Part shown: positions 24,048 to 35,247 of the stretch, piece after piece | How the letters are laid out: each line of letters starts with the position of its first letter | Position numbering within the stretch: position 1 is the stretch's first letter | From: Streptomyces sp. 6-11-2 | GTDB lineage: Bacteria; Actinomycetota; Actinomycetes; Streptomycetales; Streptomycetaceae | Direction: 5' to 3' | Length of the DNA: 64,000 nucleotides | Assembly (NCBI RefSeq): GCF_006540305.1 | Contig: NZ_BJOR01000001.1 | Span: forward strand, 6,820,001 to 6,884,000 | Program-made: the position numbers and the translations under genes | Notes under the pieces: model-generated | What the model was told of the DNA's origin: nothing | What the model saw: only the letters and a program-made list of their open reading frames with translations | Database searches by the model: none

Positions 24048-26126
24048 CTACGGCAGTGCCTGGGCGCGGGCGACGAGCAGAGCCACGTCGTCGTGGTTGT
24101 CGGGCTGGTGAAGTGTGCGCAGCAGGAGGTCGCAGAGTTCCTCCAGGGGCCGCGCAGGGCCGCCGAGCAGCGTCAGCAGCGTCGCCAGGCGCTCGTCCAG
24201 GGAATCCCGGCGCGTCTCGACGAGCCCGTCGGTGTAGAACACCAGCTGGTCGCCCGGCGCCAGGTGCACCGTCGTGGTGGAGAACGGGATGCCGCCGACG
24301 CCCAGCGGAACCCCGGTGGGCAGTTCGAGCAGCTCCGGGGGACGGCCCACCGGGATCCGGGCCGGGGGCAGATGCCCGGCGTTGGCGATCCGGCACCGCC
24401 GCATGTGCGGGTCGTGGACGGCGTAGAGGCAGGTGGCGATGGAGTGCTCCAGGCCCTCGGTGATCCGGTCGAGGTGTTCCAGCAGCCGCGCGGGATCGAG
24501 GTCGAGCGAGGCCAGCGCCTTCGTCGCGGTGCGCAGCCGCCCCATCGTGGCCGCCGCGGTGATGCCGCTGCCCATGACGTCGCCGACGACGAGGGCGGTC
24601 CTGTCGCGTTCCAGCGGGATCACGTCGAACCAGTCGCCGCCCACCTCGACGGTGGCGCCCGCCGGCTGGTAGCGGGAGGCGACCTGCAGCCCGCCCGTGA
24701 CCGACGGGTGCCGGGGCAGCAGGCTGCGCTGGAGGGTGAGGGCCGCGTCGCGGGCGTTCTGGTACCAGCGGGCGTTGTCGATCTGCACGGCCGCGCGGGA
24801 GGCCAGCTCCCCGGCCAGCAGCACGTCGTCCGCGCTGAACGGCTCCGGATTGCGGGTGCGCTTGAGGTCCAGCGCGCCCAGCACCTCGCCGCGCGCGATC
24901 AGCGGCACGGCGAGATAGGAGTGCACGCCCGCGAGACCCAGCAGCACCGCCGCCTCCGGGGACCGGGCGATCCTGGGCAGGTCCTCGTCCCTGACGCGTG
25001 CGACCAGGACCGGGCGGCCGGTACGCACACACAGCGTGACCAGGCGTTCGGGGCCGTAGCGGGCGATCTGCCCGGGCGGATCGGCTGCCTCCAGGGCGTC
25101 CGCGGCGCGGTCCGCCCGTACGGCCAGGGCCCGGATCACCGCCGGTTCGGCCGGACCGAGGTTGCTGCGGCGCCCCTCGACCACGGCCTCCAGCAGGTCC
25201 ACCGCGGCCACGTCGGCCAACTCGGGCACGGCGACCTCGGCCAGCTCCCGGGCCGTGCGCTCCAGCTCCAGGGTGGTGCCGATGCGGGCCGAGGCGTCGG
25301 CGATGAGGGCCAGGCGGCGGCGCGCGGCTTCCGCCTCGACGCCCGCCCGGTACTGCTCGGTGATGTCGACGACCGACACGGTCACGCCCAGCACGGTGCC
25401 GGAGGCGTCCTCCAGTCGGTACAGCGAGATCGACCAGGCGTGGTCCTCGTCGGGATCGGCCGGGGTCCGGCCGACCGTGGACAGGTCGACGAGCGGCTGT
25501 CCGGTCTCCAGTACCCGGCGCGCCGCGGACTCCAGGGTTTCCGCGTCCACCTCGGGCAACATCTCGGGTATCGTCCGGCCCATGTGTTCCTCGGCGGGTA
25601 TGCCGTTGATCCGCTCCAGGGCCGGGTTGACCGAGACATACCGCAGCCGGTTGTCCAGCACGGCCAGGCCGATCGGGGACTGCGAGACGATCCGCTCCGA
25701 CAGCGCCACGTCCCGCTCCAGCCGCCGTACGGTCGACTGGTCGGCGGCGAGCCCGAGCGCGTAGGCCTCCCCGCGGTCGTCCAGCAGCCGCATGTTGCGG
25801 AACTCCACCAGGCGGGTGCTGCCGTCCTTGTGCCGGACGGGAAAGGCGCCCGCCCAGCCCCGGCCGGTCCGCAGCACCTCCGAGAACAGCCCGACCACCA
25901 GGTCGAGGTGCCGCTCGTGGACCATGAGCCGGGCCGCGTGCCGCCCCAGCGCCTCCTGCGCCGAGTAGCCGAAGAGCTCCGCGGCCTGCGGGCTCCACAG
26001 CACGATGCGTCCCTGGGCGTCGAGGACCACCGAGGCGACGCCCAGCACGTCGAGCAGTCCGCTCGGCCGTGCCGGACGGACCACCGGCTCCTCGCCCTCG
26101 GCCGAGGGAGTCCCGGAAGCAGTCAT
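24048..26126 (-). CDS. PAS-PAS-GAF-SpoIIE sensor phosphatase
   Basis: This is a 692-residue cytoplasmic regulator. PAS 1 lies at about residues 22-130 (DVLGVASVVLDAQGRIVLWS), PAS 2 at about 145-265 (SPIGLAVLDNRLRYVSVNPA) and GAF at about 280-440. A SpoIIE/PP2C domain follows: VEVGGDWFDVIPL, VVGDVMGSGI, NAGHLPP, FYTDGLVETR and DDVALLVAR. Both metal-binding Asp motifs are intact. It lacks a C-terminal kinase domain. Such proteins dephosphorylate anti-anti-sigma factors in response to small molecules. The ATG at 26126 is chosen. Confidence 0.9.
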   Translation of the reverse strand: MTASGTPSAEGEEPVVRPARPSGLLDVLGVASVVLDAQGRIVLWSPQAAELFGYSAQEALGRHAARLMVHERHLDLVVGLFSEVLRTGRGWAGAFPVRHKDGSTRLVEFRNMRLLDDRGEAYALGLAADQSTVRRLERDVALSERIVSQSPIGLAVLDNRLRYVSVNPALERINGIPAEEHMGRTIPEMLPEVDAETLESAARRVLETGQPLVDLSTVGRTPADPDEDHAWSISLYRLEDASGTVLGVTVSVVDITEQYRAGVEAEAARRRLALIADASARIGTTLELERTARELAEVAVPELADVAAVDLLEAVVEGRRSNLGPAEPAVIRALAVRADRAADALEAADPPGQIARYGPERLVTLCVRTGRPVLVARVRDEDLPRIARSPEAAVLLGLAGVHSYLAVPLIARGEVLGALDLKRTRNPEPFSADDVLLAGELASRAAVQIDNARWYQNARDAALTLQRSLLPRHPSVTGGLQVASRYQPAGATVEVGGDWFDVIPLERDRTALVVGDVMGSGITAAATMGRLRTATKALASLDLDPARLLEHLDRITEGLEHSIATCLYAVHDPHMRRCRIANAGHLPPARIPVGRPPELLELPTGVPLGVGGIPFSTTTVHLAPGDQLVFYTDGLVETRRDSLDERLATLLTLLGGPARPLEELCDLLLRTLHQPDNHDDVALLVARAQALP

Positions 26127-26441
26127 CCCACGCACCGCCTTCGCCCGTCCGCGCGGCCCGCCGCCCCGATGCGGCGCCTCTTTCGCACCGCGCCCGCGCC
26201 CCTCTCCGGGGCGGCCCGTCGCTTCCCTCCACCATCCCCCACCGCAAGGGCTCCTTCGCGCCGAATCGGCCGGAAGGGCCGATGCCCGCACAAACGGGCA
26301 GGCGGGCAGACGGGGTGCACGGGCAGGCGGCCGGCGGCGGTGGTGTTCTGCCGGGAAACGGTGCTTTGCTGGTTTTTGCGAGTGGACGGCCGCGCGGAGG
26401 GAACTTCGTGCGGTACCCCGGCCACGAGAGGAGTGATCGTG
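26127..26441. other. Divergent intergenic region
   Basis: These 315 bases hold the promoters of the sensor phosphatase (minus) and the small hypothetical gene (plus). I see no further gene or strong repeat. Confidence 0.5.
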
Positions 26442-26813
26442 ATGGTGAGCGAGCCGGTGCACCCCGAATCCGTCTCGGTGGAACTGAGCGGATGCAGCAA
26501 GGAAGACGCCCGGACCGTGTTCGACGCACTGTGTGCCTGCTTCTCCTCCGATCGGTGCGCGGACGACGTACCCCGCGACTACCACGAGGTGCGCCCGACC
26601 GTATGGCTCGGCACGTTCGACGTGGCCGAGGAGCACGGGGCGGACCGCGGGCCCAGCCGGCTCGGCGCGTCCGTCATGGTCGACGTGCAGGGCGGCTACT
26701 GGGCGATCGACCGTTTCCGCACCACCCTGGACTCCCTGTTCACCGTCCAGGACCTGTGCATGGCCTCCGGTGACCAGGAGCGCGAGCTCCACGTCCGTCT
26801 GGAAAGCCGCTGA
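26442..26813 (+). CDS. Conserved-looking hypothetical protein
   Basis: This is an acidic protein of 123 residues, which I do not recognise. It has an N-terminal VELSGCSKEDARTVFDALC segment and a middle PTVWLGTFDVAE. It has no signal peptide or membrane helix. The ATG at 26442 has GAGAGGAG about 8 nt upstream; GTG at 26433 or 26439 are alternatives. It is divergent from the PAS/SpoIIE gene and ends just before the large palindrome. Confidence 0.65.
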   Translation: MVSEPVHPESVSVELSGCSKEDARTVFDALCACFSSDRCADDVPRDYHEVRPTVWLGTFDVAEEHGADRGPSRLGASVMVDVQGGYWAIDRFRTTLDSLFTVQDLCMASGDQERELHVRLESR

Positions 26814-28907
<2,094 letters not shown>

Positions 28908-28973
28908 TGAGGCAACCGGCGACGGCCCCGCGGGGCCGGGGCGGGTGTGCCTCCTGTTCCTAGGATGATCCCC

Positions 28974-29525
28974 ATGTCACTTCCGCACGCGATCCTCACC
29001 GCCCTGCTCGAAAAGCCGTCGTCGGGGCTCGAGCTGACGCGCCGCTTCGACAAGTCGATCGGCTACTTCTGGACGGCGACGCATCAGCAGATCTATCGCG
29101 AGCTGGGAAGACTGGAGGCCGACGGCCTCATCCGCGGCCTGCCGGCGAAGGAGCCGGCCCGCGGGCAGAAGAAGGACTACGAGGTGCTGCCCGCGGGCCG
29201 CGCGGAACTGGCCCGCTGGACCGCCGCCTCCCAGGAGCCGAAGCGGCACCGCGACGCCCTGCTGCTGCGGTTGCGCGCGGCGGCCGTGGTGGGCACCGCG
29301 GGCCTTCGGGCCGACCTCGGGCGTCATCTGGAGCTGCACGAGCGGCAGTTGGCGGAGTACCGGGAGATCGAGGAGCGCGACTTCCCGCCCGGCAAGGACA
29401 GCCCCGAGGACCGGTTGCGGCACCTGGTCCTGCGGGCCGGTATCGACCTGGAGACCTTCTGGACGCAGTGGTTCCGGCACGCGCTGGAGGAGTTCACCGA
29501 GCTGCCGGGCCATGACCCGGAGTGA
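28974..29525 (+). CDS. PadR family transcriptional regulator
   Basis: This is a 183-residue PadR-type winged-helix repressor. The N-terminal domain is SLPHAILTALLEKPSSGLEL, with TATHQQIYRELGRLEADGLI and the wing KKDYEVLPAGRAELARW. A C-terminal helical dimerisation part (LELHERQLAEYREIEERDF) follows. The ATG at 28974 has AGGATG 8 nt upstream. It sits directly after the FadH-like gene and is a natural candidate to bind the palindrome at 26830-26875, as PadR proteins commonly control an adjacent enzyme gene. Confidence 0.9.
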   Translation: MSLPHAILTALLEKPSSGLELTRRFDKSIGYFWTATHQQIYRELGRLEADGLIRGLPAKEPARGQKKDYEVLPAGRAELARWTAASQEPKRHRDALLLRLRAAAVVGTAGLRADLGRHLELHERQLAEYREIEERDFPPGKDSPEDRLRHLVLRAGIDLETFWTQWFRHALEEFTELPGHDPE

Positions 29526-29577
29526 GGGCGGCCGGCCCCGGTGGGGCGGTCGGAACCGGCGCGGCTGCGAGGGGCGG

Positions 29578-30234
29578 TCAGAACCGGGACGGTTTCGAAC
29601 GGCGGCGCAGCACCCACCCGGTGGCGACCACCGCCGCCCCGACCAGGGTCCCGCCGACCGCGAGCGTGAGGGGACCGTAGTCCTTGACGCCCCCGCCCAC
29701 GCCGCCCAGCACACCCCGGGTCGGTACGACCGTGGGCGCGATGTTCGGCGCGTACGGTCCGACATTCGGCGCGTACGGTCCGACGTTCGGCGCGTACGTG
29801 GGCACGACGTTCGGCGCCTTCGTCTGCCGGAACGTGGGAGCGGCCGTCGCGGTGGCGCGGCCGCCGGTGACGACGATGGACTGAGTGCCCGCCATGATGT
29901 TGTTCGCGCAGACGACGGCCACGGTGTAGGTGCCCGGGCTCACGCTCTGCCAGGCGGCGGACTGGCCGCCGGTCATCCCGGTGAGCGCCACCTGGCGTCC
30001 CTGGGTGAAGTTGGTCTGGCCGGCGGTGAGCAGCGAGGCCGTGCCCCAACGGCCGTTGACCTGGCTGCACACGCTGGTCGTCACGGACACTGTCGAGCCG
30101 TTGGCGGAGACGGATATCCCGGTACCGGCGGCGTCGGCTGGGCCGGCGGCGAGACCGAGTGCGAGTACGGCGGCCGTCGCGGCGACGGCTGCGGAGGGGG
30201 AGAGGGAGGGGGAGGGTGGCTGAGTGTGGCGCAT
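29578..30234 (-). CDS. Secreted repeat-containing surface protein
   Basis: 218 residues. A signal peptide ends GPADAAG, followed by a domain with two cysteines (TSVCSQVNG, VVCANNIM). Three near-exact heptads YAPNVGP/YAPNVGP/YAPNIAP form a 21-bp DNA tandem repeat at about 29737-29805. A C-terminal membrane helix (LAVGGTLVGAAVVATGWVL) and basic tail RRRSKPSRF anchor it. The ATG at 30234 has GAGGAC 6 nt upstream. No function is known. Confidence 0.72.
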   Translation of the reverse strand: MRHTQPPSPSLSPSAAVAATAAVLALGLAAGPADAAGTGISVSANGSTVSVTTSVCSQVNGRWGTASLLTAGQTNFTQGRQVALTGMTGGQSAAWQSVSPGTYTVAVVCANNIMAGTQSIVVTGGRATATAAPTFRQTKAPNVVPTYAPNVGPYAPNVGPYAPNIAPTVVPTRGVLGGVGGGVKDYGPLTLAVGGTLVGAAVVATGWVLRRRSKPSRF

Positions 30235-30387
30235 GGGACTGTCCTCCGACGGCACGGTCGGCGGACCATCCCATGTGCCGCCGGAGATAGGGGAATCGCC
30301 CGTGCTGCCTCGGGGCCAGCCAACGTCCCGCGGAGGCCGCCCGCATGCGGGGCGCGTCCGTACGGGTGGGCACCGCCCGCCCGGTCG

Positions 30388-30640
30388 ACGCCCGGTCGGG
30401 TGGTCCGGGCCGCCCGGTCGTTATGGCGCGGTCGGGTGCTCCGGGCAGCCGGTCGTCACCACGTGGACGGGCGTTTGGGGCCGCCGGTCGTCACTGCGCG
30501 GTCGGGTGTTCGGGGCCGCCCGGTCGTCGTCCGGGCGGGTGTTCGGGGCTGCCCGGTCGTCGCCGCCCGATCGGGTGTTCGGGCTGCCCTTCGGCACTGT
30601 CCTGTCGGGCGTTCAGGGCTTCCCGGTCGTCACCGAGCGC
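30388..30640. repeat. 35-bp tandem repeat array (about seven units)
   Basis: The marker GGTCGT occurs at 30416, 30451, 30486, 30522, 30555 and 30625, spacings 35, 35, 36, 33 and 70. Units read roughly GCGCGGTCGGGTGTTCGGGG followed by CCGCCCGGTCGTCAC. The right end overlaps the last codons of the FN3 lipoprotein gene. The remainder fills the gap to the surface-protein gene, with no other feature. Confidence 0.75.
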
Positions 30641-31623
30641 TCGGGTGAGAAGCCGCCCCAGGTGCCGTCCGGGAGCATCGCCCGGATCCGCACCCGGTGG
30701 CCGACCCCGGCCTCGCGCCCCAGGTAGAAGCTGTACGAGGCTTTCTCGCGCGGTGCCGTGCCGCCCCAGACCAGGGAGGTGGCCGGCTGTCCGTCCAGCT
30801 GGATCTGGTACTGCGTCACCACGCCGTCCGTGCGCGGCGGCACCCAGCTCAGATCGAGGTAGTACGCCCCGTCCGCCCGGTGGGTCGTGGCGCGGAAGGA
30901 GGACGGCGCGGTGGCCCGGCCGTCGTCGGATCCCGGCGCGGTGGTGAGCCGGACGGTGGCGCCGGCGGGGGAGAGGTTGTCGGCCGCGTCGCGGGCCCGC
31001 ACGGTGAACGCGTACGAGGTGCCCGGCCGCAGGCCGGTGACCACCGCGGCGGTCTGGCTGCCGCCGACACTGTGGATCTTCGTTCCGCCCTGGTAGACGT
31101 CGTAGGACACCACGCCCCGGTCGTCCGTCGAGCGGGACCAGGACAGTTGGACGGCCCGGCTGCCCACCGCCCGGCCGCGCACGTCGAGCGGGCGGCTGGG
31201 AGCCGAGTGGTCGGCCGCGGCGGCGGCCGGTGTCGTCGCCCGCACCGGCCGGCTGCGCGGGCCGAGCCGGCCGTCGGTGCCCCGCGCCCGGACGGTGAAG
31301 ACATACGTGGTCGACGGGCTGAGCCGGGTGACGTCCACCATGTGCTCCCGGGCCGGTACGGCCTTCACCTTCGTGGTGCCGCGGTACACCTCGTACCCGC
31401 CGATGTCCGAGGCCGCGGGCAGCCCGTTCCACATCACGTGCACGCTCGTGGCGCTCCCCGCGGCGGCGGTGACGCCGGTCGGCGCGCCGGGCAGCCGGCC
31501 GCCCTCCCCGTCGTCCGCGACACTCCGGCCGCAGGCGGCGAGCAGCGCCAGCACGCCGCACAGCGCCACGACACGCCCGGGCGTGCGGTAACGAGGGGAA
31601 GCGGGGGCGGGAACACGTCGCAC
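30613..31623 (-). CDS. Lipoprotein with three fibronectin type III domains
   Basis: 336 residues. The GTG at 31623 has GGGGAGGC 7 nt upstream. The N terminus is basic, then a hydrophobic stretch and lipobox LAAC (VVALCGVLALLAACG). Three FN3 domains follow, each with the LSW/YTF pattern: APTGVTAAAGSATSVHVMW, SRPLDVRGRAVGSRAVQLSW and APSSFRATTH. It is an extracellular lipid-anchored binding protein, possibly for polysaccharide. The last residues VTTGKP are encoded inside the 35-bp repeat array. Confidence 0.85.
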   Translation of the reverse strand: MRRVPAPASPRYRTPGRVVALCGVLALLAACGRSVADDGEGGRLPGAPTGVTAAAGSATSVHVMWNGLPAASDIGGYEVYRGTTKVKAVPAREHMVDVTRLSPSTTYVFTVRARGTDGRLGPRSRPVRATTPAAAAADHSAPSRPLDVRGRAVGSRAVQLSWSRSTDDRGVVSYDVYQGGTKIHSVGGSQTAAVVTGLRPGTSYAFTVRARDAADNLSPAGATVRLTTAPGSDDGRATAPSSFRATTHRADGAYYLDLSWVPPRTDGVVTQYQIQLDGQPATSLVWGGTAPREKASYSFYLGREAGVGHRVRIRAMLPDGTWGGFSPERSVTTGKP

Positions 31624-32018
31624 GGGTCTGCCTCCCCGGGAACGGCGGCGTGGACGACCCGGACGCCGCACGAACAATGGTCCGGACCAATATGGCGCGT
31701 TGACGGGAGCGCATCAAGGGGGCCGGGGGTGGTGGGAGTCGCGGAGCGTTACGTATGCTGAAGTTCCTTCCGGGCTGAACCACCCTGTACAGCAGGGGAG
31801 TTCACGCTGTGGCGCGGGCAGCTGTCGTCGCTGCCTCCCGCGTCGTCACGGGCGGCCCGGGGTCGGGTCCGCATGGATCCAGGCCCCTGGCCGCCCGATG
31901 GGTGATGCGAGCCATGCGTCGTCCGGTCCCCTAGCGTGGGCCCCGCGTGACCGATTTCTCTGCAAACCACCCCCTGCGGGGTGAATGCAGGTCAATGTCC
32001 CCGAGGAGAGGCGCCCCC
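31624..32018. other. Divergent intergenic region
   Basis: These 395 bases separate the FN3 lipoprotein and the chitosanase gene. A TAGCGT hexamer at about 31934 is a possible -10 element for the chitosanase. A short CACCCC/GGGGTG hairpin lies near 31970. I see no gene and no recognisable riboswitch. Confidence 0.45.
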
Positions 32019-32837
32019 ATGGTGCGTGCCCAGTCGCTGACGCTCGTCGCGGCGAGTGCCGCCCTGCTCGCTCCCACGACACTCCCGACCCTGACCGTGC
32101 CGTCCGCGTACCGCACCCGGGGGGAGCCCGCGGCGCGGTACGCGGACCTCATCCGGGCGGAGCCCGCGGCGCACGGCGAGGGAGGCGTCAGGGCCGCCGA
32201 CCTGCTGGCCAGGGTGCGTGACTGCACACGGGTCTCCCGCGGCCGCTACCGCCTCGACGCCGGGCGGCCCGCCACCATCCCGGTGTGCGAGCTGCCCGGC
32301 GCCGTCTTCTGGAAGGCCGACATGGACATCGACTGCGACGGACGGCCCACCGTCCGCTGCAACCGCAGCACCGACCCGCAGTTCTTCCCCACCGCGGCCT
32401 ACGAGCAGTCCAACGGCCTCCGCCTGGACGCCGCGCAGCTGCCGTACGTCGTCCTGCCCGCCCCGAGCAGCATCTGGGACCACCGCGCTTACGGCGTGGG
32501 CGGGGGATCGGTCGCGGCCGTCGTCTACCGGGACCGCGTGCAGTACGCGGTCGTCGGCGACATCGGGCCGAGCGAGGTCATCGGCGAGGCCTCCTACGCC
32601 ACCGCCCGGAGCCTCGGCATCCCCGCCGACCCGAACGGCGGCGGGGTCCGCTCCGGCGTGACCTACATCGTCTTCGAGCACTCCCGGATCAGCGCCATCG
32701 AGGACCACGCGGCCGCCGTGGCCACCGGCGAGCGGCTGGCACGCCGGCTGGTGAACGGCGGGACGGCGGCGGCGCAGGCGGACGACCCGCGCCTTCCGCC
32801 CCGCGCCGCCCCGGACGCTCCTCACACCTTCCGGTAG
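32019..32837 (+). CDS. Secreted GH75 chitosanase
   Basis: 272 residues with a signal peptide. The catalytic domain has the family 75 pattern FWKADMDIDCDGRPT, DPQFFPTAAYEQS, LPYVVLPAPSS, AVVGDIGPSEVIGEAS and GGVRSGVTYIVFEHS. It hydrolyses chitosan outside the cell. The ATG at 32019 has GAGGAGAGG 8 nt upstream; 31995 is weaker. Its 3' end overlaps the convergent dhaM gene by 16 nt. Confidence 0.88.
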   Translation: MVRAQSLTLVAASAALLAPTTLPTLTVPSAYRTRGEPAARYADLIRAEPAAHGEGGVRAADLLARVRDCTRVSRGRYRLDAGRPATIPVCELPGAVFWKADMDIDCDGRPTVRCNRSTDPQFFPTAAYEQSNGLRLDAAQLPYVVLPAPSSIWDHRAYGVGGGSVAAVVYRDRVQYAVVGDIGPSEVIGEASYATARSLGIPADPNGGGVRSGVTYIVFEHSRISAIEDHAAAVATGERLARRLVNGGTAAAQADDPRLPPRAAPDAPHTFR

Positions 32838-33232
32838 CCGTACGCCTCCGAGGCCGCCGCCTCCACGGCGTCCAGGTCGGCTCCCGCCGCCGCTGTGACC
32901 ACCGCGGCGACCGCGCCCTCGACGAACGGGGCGTCCAGCAGCCGTGTGTTCCCGGGCAGTTCGTCACCCTCGGCGAGCAGCGCCTTCACGGTGAGCACCG
33001 CGCTGCCGAGGTCGGTCAGCACGGCGACCCCGGCACCCCGGTCCACGGACGCGGCCGCGGCGGAGACCAGTTCCGCACTGGTGCCCATCCCGCCGTCCTC
33101 CCGGCCGCCGGCCGCGGCCACCGGCACGCCCGCCGCCCCGCCCGCCAGTCCTCTCGCCAGCTCGACCACGGAGGACGCCACCTCGGCGCTGTGCGAGACC
33201 AGTACGATCCCGACCATCTTCTCGCCGCTCAC
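32822..33232 (-). CDS. dhaM: Dihydroxyacetone kinase phosphotransfer subunit DhaM (EIIA-man type)
   Basis: 136 residues. The EIIA fold starts VGIVLVSHSAEVA, with the phosphorylated His14 in SHS. A GGMGTSAE loop and VLTDLGSAVLT are typical. It accepts phosphate from HPr of the PTS and passes it to DhaL-bound ADP. The GTG start follows the dhaL stop by one base, giving the order dhaK-dhaL-dhaM. It is a single-domain form, without the fused HPr/EI domains seen in E. coli. Confidence 0.9.
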   Translation of the reverse strand: MSGEKMVGIVLVSHSAEVASSVVELARGLAGGAAGVPVAAAGGREDGGMGTSAELVSAAAASVDRGAGVAVLTDLGSAVLTVKALLAEGDELPGNTRLLDAPFVEGAVAAVVTAAAGADLDAVEAAASEAYGYRKV

Positions 33233-33233
33233 G

Positions 33234-33839
33234 TCACGCCTCCGCCGAGGCCGCGTCGGCCAGTGCCGCGATCAGCAGGGCGGACGAGGTGGCCCCCGGA
33301 TCCTGGTGCCCGATGCTGCGCTCACCCAGATAGCTCGCCCGGCCCTTGCGGGCCAGCAGCGGTGTGGTCGCCTCGGCACCCGCCTCGGCGGCGGCGCGGG
33401 CCGCCGCGAAGCCGTCACCGAGCGCGTCCACCGCCGGGACCAGCGCGTCGATCATGGTCTTGTCTCCCGGTACGGCCCCGCCCAGCGTCATCACCCCGTC
33501 CACCCCGGCCCGCAGCGCCTCGGCGAGCTGCTTCTCGCTCACCTCGGCGGCGTCCCCGAGCGCCTTGCCGGTACGCCGCAGCAGCGTCCCGTACAGCGGC
33601 CCCGACGCGCCGCCGACCGTCGAGATCAGCTGCCGCCCGGTGAGGACCAGGATCGCGCCGGGTGTCTGTGGAGCCTCCTTGTCCAGCGCGGCCCGCACGG
33701 CCGTGAACCCGCGCTGAAGATTGCTGCCGTGGTCGGCGTCCCCGATGGGCGAGTCGAGGGCGGTGAGCCATTCCGCCTCACGGGCCACGGACGCGGCGGT
33801 CGCCGTCATCCAGCGGCGGAAGAAGTCGGCGTCGAGCAC
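33234..33839 (-). CDS. dhaL: Dihydroxyacetone kinase subunit DhaL
   Basis: This 201-residue nucleotide-binding subunit has the magnesium/ADP site DSPIGDADHGSN and the block GGASGPLYGTLLRR. ADP stays bound as a cofactor, is phosphorylated by DhaM and phosphorylates dihydroxyacetone held by DhaK. The GTG at 33839 has AAGGGAG 5 nt upstream; the longer frame to 33959 would run into dhaK. It begins 44 bp after the dhaK stop. Confidence 0.92.
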   Translation of the reverse strand: MLDADFFRRWMTATAASVAREAEWLTALDSPIGDADHGSNLQRGFTAVRAALDKEAPQTPGAILVLTGRQLISTVGGASGPLYGTLLRRTGKALGDAAEVSEKQLAEALRAGVDGVMTLGGAVPGDKTMIDALVPAVDALGDGFAAARAAAEAGAEATTPLLARKGRASYLGERSIGHQDPGATSSALLIAALADAASAEA

Positions 33840-33883
33840 TGGATCTCCCTTGCGTGATAGGTACGGTCGATGGGCTCGCCGGC

Positions 33884-34876
33884 TCACCGGCCCCAGCGCA
33901 GGGCCGGTGTGCTCACCGGCGCGTCCCACAGTCGCAACAGTTCCTCGTCGATCTGGCACAGAGTGACCGAGGCGCCCGCCATGTCCAGGGAGGTGACGTA
34001 GTTGCCCACCAGACTGCGGGCGACGGCCACACCGCGCTCGGCGAGCACCCGGTGCACCTCCGCGTTGAAGCCGTACAGCTCCAGCAGCGGGGTCGCGCCC
34101 ATACCGTTGACCAGAAGTAGTACGGGGTTGCGCGGGCTCATGTCCTCCAGGATGGCGTGCACCGCGAAGTCGGCGATCTCACCCGAGGTCATCATCGGCC
34201 GCCGCTCCCGGCCCGGCTCGCCGTGGATGCCGATGCCGAGTTCCAGCTCGCCGGCCGGCAGGTCGAAGGTGGGACTGCCCTTGGCCGGGGTGGTGCAGGC
34301 GCTCAGCGCGACGCCGAAGCTGCGGGAGTTCTCGTTGACCTGCCGGCCGATCGACTCCACCCGCTCCAGTGGCTGTCCCTCGTCAGCGGCGGCGCCCGCG
34401 ATCTTCTCCACGAACAGGGTCGCGCCGGTGCCGCGCCGTCCGGCCGTGTACAGGCTGTCGGTCACCGCCACGTCATCGTTGACCAGCACTTTCGCGATCT
34501 GGATGCCCTCGTCTTCGGCGAGTTCGGCCGCCATGTCGAAGTTGAGTACGTCGCCGGTGTAGTTCTTCACGATGAACAGCACGCCCGCCCCGCCGTCCAC
34601 GGCCGCCGCCGCTCGCAGCATCTGGTCCGGCACCGGCGAGGTGAAGACCTCCCCCGGGCAGGCCGCCGAGAGCATCCCGGGCCCGACGAACCCGCCGTGC
34701 AGCGGCTCGTGCCCCGACCCGCCACCGGAGACCAGGGCGACCTTCCCCGCCACGGGCGCGTCCCGCCGCACGATCACCCGGTGCTCCACGTCGACCGTCA
34801 GCTCCGGGTGAGCCGCCGCCATACCGCGCAGCGCGTCCGCCACCACGGTCTCGGCGACGTTGATGAGCATCCTCAT
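33884..34876 (-). CDS. dhaK: Dihydroxyacetone kinase substrate-binding subunit DhaK
   Basis: 330 residues. The substrate dihydroxyacetone forms a hemiaminal with His218 (GIGIHGEPG). Other blocks are SGGGSGHEPLHGGFVG, VKNYTGDVLNFDMA and GTGATLFVEKIAGA. The ATG at 34876 has GGGAGG 5-6 nt upstream. It is the first gene of the dhaKLM operon, which feeds dihydroxyacetone phosphate into glycolysis using PEP through the PTS. No DhaR/DhaS-type regulator is adjacent. Confidence 0.94.
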   Translation of the reverse strand: MRMLINVAETVVADALRGMAAAHPELTVDVEHRVIVRRDAPVAGKVALVSGGGSGHEPLHGGFVGPGMLSAACPGEVFTSPVPDQMLRAAAAVDGGAGVLFIVKNYTGDVLNFDMAAELAEDEGIQIAKVLVNDDVAVTDSLYTAGRRGTGATLFVEKIAGAAADEGQPLERVESIGRQVNENSRSFGVALSACTTPAKGSPTFDLPAGELELGIGIHGEPGRERRPMMTSGEIADFAVHAILEDMSPRNPVLLLVNGMGATPLLELYGFNAEVHRVLAERGVAVARSLVGNYVTSLDMAGASVTLCQIDEELLRLWDAPVSTPALRWGR

Positions 34877-35247
34877 GGGTACCTCCCAGTGATCTTAGCG
34901 AGTGTGGCCCCGACCTGCGCCTTTGCTGGTCAGGGCACATAACGGCTGTTGTTGATCTCGGCGGTCCGTGACGGTCTGTGGCGATGCCTGGCGGTACTGG
35001 CGCTGACTCCATGCTGACTTTACTGACGGAGCATCAGAGAACTCGGACGGGCGGACACGGGGAAGCCCGAGCGCTCCTATCGGCAGTATCGACCTTGCGA
35101 CAGCGAAGGTCACCTGTGGCGACCAGTCAGGCGAACGAGAGAACGGGTCCCTACGGGCTTACCGGTCGTTTCTCGGAGTCGGCCTGCACCTGTGAGCCAG
35201 GGCGGGTGAAGCCGGGTCGAGCGGTGAACCTCTGTGCAGCGGAGGGG
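34877..35247. other. Intergenic region upstream of dhaK
   Basis: About 370 bases between the dhaK start and the NRPS fragment. It holds the dhaK promoter region. I see no intact gene. It may be decayed sequence from the same source as the fragment that follows. Confidence 0.45.
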
